Source: Candidatus Kapaibacterium sp.
Lineage (GTDB): Bacteria > Bacteroidota > Ignavibacteria > Kapaibacteriales > NICIL-2
Length of the DNA stretch: 64,000 nt
Reading direction: 5' to 3'
NCBI GenBank assembly: GCA_026003495.1
Contig: BPHK01000001.1
Location: 1,641,703-1,705,702 of the forward strand
The notes beneath the pieces were generated by a model. The model worked only from the letters and a program-made list of their open reading frames with translations. It did no database searches and was not told the origin of the DNA. This document shows positions 60,794 to 64,000 of this stretch, piece after piece (position 1 is the stretch's first letter; the number at the start of each line of letters is the position of its first letter). A program made the position numbers and the translations under genes.

Positions 60794-61779
60794 AATTTGC
60801 CACATACCGCGCAGGGAAGCAGTCACGGTTTGCGCTCGTTCTTGGTGATAGACTGCTCGACGTTGCCGCAGCGCACGAACTGGCTCGCCACCAGGGCAAG
60901 CGTCTTGCACTCGGCTATTTGCCATCGGACGGGCTGGAATTTCTCCGGCTCGGCCAGGCAGCAATGGATGATGCACGCGCGCTCGAAGAGCTTGCATCGT
61001 CGCTCGATTTTTCGTCCGCACTACTTCCGCTCGACCAAGCAGTGCTCGAAGCTCCAATTCCGCGCCCCAGCTCCCTTCGGGATGGCTATGCTTTTCGCCA
61101 ACACGTCGAGGCAGCGCGCCGCAATCGTGGATTGCCGATGATTCCAGAGTTCGACGAGATTCCAATTTTCTACTTCTCCAATCACCACGCCATCACTGGA
61201 CCTGGCGATGTACACGTGCTTCCGAAGCACTGCGAGCAACTCGACTTCGAGCTTGAATGTGCCATTGTCATCGGGAAAGAGGGGCGGACTATCCCTGCAG
61301 AACGTGCCGATGAATACATTGCCGGCTACATGGTGATGAACGATTGGAGCGCGCGCGGACTGCAGATGCAGGAAATGAAGCTCAATCTCGGTCCAGCAAA
61401 GGGGAAGGATTTCGCCACGTCGCTGGGGCCAATTCTCGTTACACGCGATGAACTTGCCGACCGCCGAATCGAGACATCTGTCGGAGAGCGGTATGACCTG
61501 ACGATGACCGCACGCATCAACGGCCAGGAAGTGTCGCGCGGGAATTTACGCGATATGCACTGGACGTTCGCGCAAATCATCGAGCGTGCAAGCTATGGGG
61601 TGACGCTCTACCCCGGGGATGTCATCGGCTCAGGAACGTGCGGCACTGGCTGTTTGCTGGAACTCAATGGCAGCAAGGTCTTCGATCCACCGCGCTGGCT
61701 GGAGCCGGGCGATGTCGTCGAGTGCGAGATCGAGCTGCTCGGTACTCTCCGCAATCGGATTGTACGCAGTGAGCACTAA
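60790..61779 (+). CDS. Fumarylacetoacetate hydrolase family protein
   Basis: A 329-aa FAH-fold hydrolase/isomerase. N-terminal lid MKFATYR, the substrate-side RDGYAFRQHVEAARR, and the metal-binding E-L-E of DFELECAIVIGKEG (with the later D of MVMNDWSARGLQ). The group includes fumarylacetoacetase, 5-oxopent-3-ene decarboxylases and fumarylpyruvate hydrolases; the reaction is not decidable. The tryptophan dioxygenase is 20 kb away and not an operon partner. Its stop overlaps the convergent gene by 4 nt. Confidence 0.92.
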   Translation: MKFATYRAGKQSRFALVLGDRLLDVAAAHELARHQGKRLALGYLPSDGLEFLRLGQAAMDDARALEELASSLDFSSALLPLDQAVLEAPIPRPSSLRDGYAFRQHVEAARRNRGLPMIPEFDEIPIFYFSNHHAITGPGDVHVLPKHCEQLDFELECAIVIGKEGRTIPAERADEYIAGYMVMNDWSARGLQMQEMKLNLGPAKGKDFATSLGPILVTRDELADRRIETSVGERYDLTMTARINGQEVSRGNLRDMHWTFAQIIERASYGVTLYPGDVIGSGTCGTGCLLELNGSKVFDPPRWLEPGDVVECEIELLGTLRNRIVRSEH

Positions 61780-63158
61780 TTCGGAATGAGTACGGCAGCG
61801 CTCGCTACCGGGTCGCCAGCAAGAAAACGCACGTAGTACATGCCCGCGGCAAGATGCCCAACGGCAATCTCGCCGAAGAACGCTCGCTCGCCATAGCGGC
61901 GAAGTGTCGCGCTTGCCACACGCTGCCCAAGCACGTTGAACAGCTCTGCTCGAGCTTCGACACCTTGCGGCATACCACCGTAATCGCCGATGATGCGAAG
62001 GATACCATGCGCTGGTTGAATCACGACGAGCGGTTCGCGCTCGATCGGTGACAATGGCTCGTCACTTGCAAGATCGAGCGCGTAGAACCCAGCATCGGAG
62101 GCGTAATAGAGTCGCTCGCGGCCGCCCTCCTGCACGTACCGAAACGCAAATGCATTCCCCGGTAGGTCGGTCGTCCATGGAATTGCATCATCATGCCGCT
62201 GCCACGAGCGGCCTTCGTCCACGCTCCGCCGGACAATCCGCGCTCCTGGCACCAGGGTATCTGCATCGAAGAATTCCGTAAAGCCACCGACGACGAGCTC
62301 ATCGCGATCGCCGCGACTGCGAATCCCAATCGCCCACAGAGAGGTATCCTGAAATGCAAAGGGATGCCACGATGCGCCACCATCGGTTGTACGCCAAAGC
62401 CCACCGTTTGGACGGAACGCTGAGAAAAAGTACGTCATCACAGCATAGCCGACGTTCGGGCGGAGTGAGCTAAATCGAATTTGCGGAATTTCTGTATCGC
62501 GGAGTTGATTCCCTGCATAGAACCGCTGGACAAGCTGCCAGGTTCGACCGCTATCGTCGGAACGGTAGATTGCGCTCCCCTGACAGCCAGCGTAGAGAAC
62601 CCCCGTGGAATCGGGTCGCAACGCAATGCAGCACAAACGCGGAACAATCGGCGTCGCAAGGAAGCTGTCCGGCGGGATCTGCCCCATCGCACGCCATGAG
62701 CGTCCACGGTCGGTGCTCCGAAAGACTGTCGAGGTCAGAAACTCAGCAGCGTACATGATCTGGGGTGCATTGGGGTCAATGGTGATAGCCTCACCAGAAA
62801 AGACGTAGTTCTGCGTCCCCGCGAGCACAGACTCCCACGTCTGGCCGTTATCTGTCGAGCGGCGGAGTGTTCCAAACCGAATCCCGCCGAGAAAGACCAC
62901 ATTTGTATCAATCGGATGGACGAGCACGTTTGTAAACTCGGTCGTTGCGGAACGAAACTCGACGACGAGTGTATCCCACGTAATGCCACCATCAAAGCTG
63001 CGGTAGAGCAAACGCCCTTCACCACCGACGTAAAGTGTTTTGGGATTTTTCGGATTGATCGCGATTCCGTAGCAAGGCTCGCTGATAAGCCGCTGCCACT
63101 GCTGCGCAGGAGCTGCTACACTGAGCAGACACAGTACGATGATCCACGGTTGTTTCAT
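61776..63158 (-). CDS. BNR/Ycf48-like secreted protein with T9SS sorting domain
   Basis: A 460-aa exported protein with a signal peptide (WIIVLCLLSVAAPA). Several BNR/sortilin-type blades carry the S-x-D-x-G-x-x-W motif: RSFDGGITWDTL, RSTDNGQTWESV, RSTDRGRSWRAM, RSDDSGRTWQLV, RTTDGGASWHPF, RSVDEGRSWQRH. It ends in a type A sorting domain (NVLGQRVASATLRRYGERAF ... LAAGMYYVRFL). Probably surface-located. It follows the aspartokinase gene (ATGA overlap), but the two are functionally unrelated. Confidence 0.9.
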   Translation of the reverse strand: MKQPWIIVLCLLSVAAPAQQWQRLISEPCYGIAINPKNPKTLYVGGEGRLLYRSFDGGITWDTLVVEFRSATTEFTNVLVHPIDTNVVFLGGIRFGTLRRSTDNGQTWESVLAGTQNYVFSGEAITIDPNAPQIMYAAEFLTSTVFRSTDRGRSWRAMGQIPPDSFLATPIVPRLCCIALRPDSTGVLYAGCQGSAIYRSDDSGRTWQLVQRFYAGNQLRDTEIPQIRFSSLRPNVGYAVMTYFFSAFRPNGGLWRTTDGGASWHPFAFQDTSLWAIGIRSRGDRDELVVGGFTEFFDADTLVPGARIVRRSVDEGRSWQRHDDAIPWTTDLPGNAFAFRYVQEGGRERLYYASDAGFYALDLASDEPLSPIEREPLVVIQPAHGILRIIGDYGGMPQGVEARAELFNVLGQRVASATLRRYGERAFFGEIAVGHLAAGMYYVRFLAGDPVASAAVLIPN

Positions 63159-64000
63159 GCTGTGACCTCGATTTGCTGGGGGCACATTGTTTCGTGGAGC
63201 GCGCGGAGAAACCGATGCCCGCAATCGGGTTCAACCATCACCAAGAGCGCGTTCGCCCCTGAACCAACAATTGTTACCGAACAGCCTGCATGGTTCGATG
63301 CAGCAACGATCTGCTCCAGGGCGCGGTTGGTTCGATGAATCCCTTCCCCGACACAGCAAACAAGCGTTGCGGGAATATCGCGCTCGCAGTGAGCATGACG
63401 CACAAGCTGATAACGTTCACCACGGATTTGGACGCTGGCAAGTAGCTGCCCATCCTCCGGCATTACATCGGAGTGGGTGCTTCGATAGGCATCGAGCATC
63501 GCAAGAGCGCGGATGCCATCGGTGGGACTATCTAATCGCGAAACGATGACTGTCCCTGGGTGGGACGGCTCGAATGTATTTCGCACAACAACCGGCACAT
63601 CGTACTCGAGCGCAGGTTCGATGGTAAGCGGATGGAGCACTTTCGCGCCGTATGCAGCCAGTGTCCGCATCTCACCGATGGTCACATGCGACAGACTTCG
63701 TGCGTCGGGAATCACCCGCGGATCGGCAGTATAGATGCCAGAAACATCCGTCCAAATTTCGACACGGTCCGCTCCAAGCGCTGCACCCAACAGCGCAGCG
63801 GAATAATCCGATCCACCGCGCCCGAGCGTAGTCGTTACTCCTTCTGCGGTAGAAGCGATGAACCCTTGGGTGACGATAGTGCGGTACCGCTCCAGCAGTG
63901 GTTTTATGGTGGTGCATGTCGCTGCTTTCGTCCGCTCCCAATCCACGTGCGCGTTGGTAAAGCAGGCATCCGTGATAATCGAAGCCCGCGCATCGTGCCA
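63155..64000 (-). CDS. lysC: Aspartokinase, C-terminal part (5' end outside window)
   Basis: The frame is open to the window edge, so the N-terminal kinase part with KFGGTS is upstream. Seen are VVTQGF-like FIASTAEGVTTTLGRGGSDYSA, the aspartate-site WTDVSGIYTADPRVIPDAR and YGAKVLHPLTIEPAL, then a region (from about residue 160 of the visible part) that fits an ACT regulatory domain with end feedback by lysine, threonine or both. The enzyme phosphorylates aspartate, the first step to Lys, Thr and Met. Whether it is mono- or bifunctional (with homoserine dehydrogenase) is not in doubt at the C-terminus: it ends after ACT, so it is monofunctional. Confidence 0.93.
   Translation of the reverse strand, partial: WHDARASIITDACFTNAHVDWERTKAATCTTIKPLLERYRTIVTQGFIASTAEGVTTTLGRGGSDYSAALLGAALGADRVEIWTDVSGIYTADPRVIPDARSLSHVTIGEMRTLAAYGAKVLHPLTIEPALEYDVPVVVRNTFEPSHPGTVIVSRLDSPTDGIRALAMLDAYRSTHSDVMPEDGQLLASVQIRGERYQLVRHAHCERDIPATLVCCVGEGIHRTNRALEQIVAASNHAGCSVTIVGSGANALLVMVEPDCGHRFLRALHETMCPQQIEVTA

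Noticed and set aside
1..64000. CRISPR arrays, insertion sequences, prophage or conjugative genes
   Set aside because: No regularly spaced repeats, transposase, integrase or phage structural proteins were seen; the window reads as an ordinary chromosome segment.

Overview
The window looks like part of a bacterial chromosome from the Bacteroidota/Chlorobiota (FCB) side of the tree, probably an Ignavibacteria- or Kapabacteria-like lineage. Five things point there: (i) several secreted proteins end in a type A C-terminal sorting domain of the type IX secretion system (T9SS), the clearest being the 1567-aa protein at 15593-20296 with its NAPNPFSGSTTIAYTVP repeat; (ii) a PD40 propeller + carboxypeptidase-regulatory-like + OmpA protein with PorE-like architecture; (iii) a 64-aa Hc1-type histone H1-like protein; (iv) a YpdA-type reductase, a family tied to bacillithiol, the thiol class that Chlorobi also use; (v) repeated Bacteroidota-type -7 promoter elements (TAnnTTTG or close variants) at 25-60 bp from starts. 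This placement is inference; no 16S rRNA gene or ribosomal protein is in view. Coding density is very high, genes often overlap by 4-22 nt, and no gap between genes exceeds 300 bp. I saw no insertion sequence, prophage, CRISPR array or rRNA.

Layout. 0-2.7 kb: an MBL-fold hydrolase (cut by the window start), a Rieske protein and epoxyqueuosine reductase QueG, overlapping tail-to-tail with a YpdA-type reductase. 2.8-8.7 kb: two secreted multidomain proteins (fibronectin-like; vWA plus ASH-type domains) and an Atg22-like MFS transporter. 8.7-13 kb, minus strand: purM, a family 2 glycosyltransferase, a DUF2279 protein and an AtuA-family protein, facing a RodZ-like protein across a gap that holds a perfect 14-bp palindrome. 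14-25.2 kb, minus strand: KdsD (Kdo synthesis), a HIT protein, the 1567-aa secreted protein, purN, a large Rossmann-fold protein, a MetH that consists only of the cobalamin and reactivation modules, and cytidine deaminase. 25.3-28.4 kb: a secreted subtilisin-like protease and the histone-like protein. 28.4-32.5 kb, minus: an RlmD-type rRNA methyltransferase, an MsbA-type exporter and a glycosyltransferase-like protein. 32.6-35.7 kb: an outer-membrane barrel, the PorE-like protein and truA. 36-40.9 kb: acyl-CoA dehydrogenase, a methylenetetrahydrofolate reductase fused to a homocysteine-methyltransferase-like domain that has lost its zinc cysteines, an RDD membrane protein and tryptophan 2,3-dioxygenase. 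40.9-47 kb, minus: clpX, clpP, tig, tRNA-Leu(TAG) and a second secreted subtilase. 47-51 kb: dnaX and a small RNA methyltransferase/class V aminotransferase/SMUG2-like cluster. 51-57 kb: the DUF1800/DUF1501 pair, a small barrel protein, and a DUF4397 lipoprotein. 57-61.8 kb: prfA-trpS-GT39-like-FAH overlapping run. 61.8-64 kb, minus: a BNR/Ycf48-like T9SS cargo and an aspartokinase cut by the window end.

How it fits together: it is a housekeeping-rich stretch of a Gram-negative heterotroph (LPS via KdsD/MsbA; acyl-CoA and tryptophan breakdown; purine, folate/methionine and lysine-family synthesis), interleaved with a secretome that appears to leave through Sec or Tat and then a T9SS. The most unusual biology is in one-carbon/methionine metabolism: the MetH here has no substrate-binding modules, while the MetF here carries a catalytically stripped homocysteine-methyltransferase domain.
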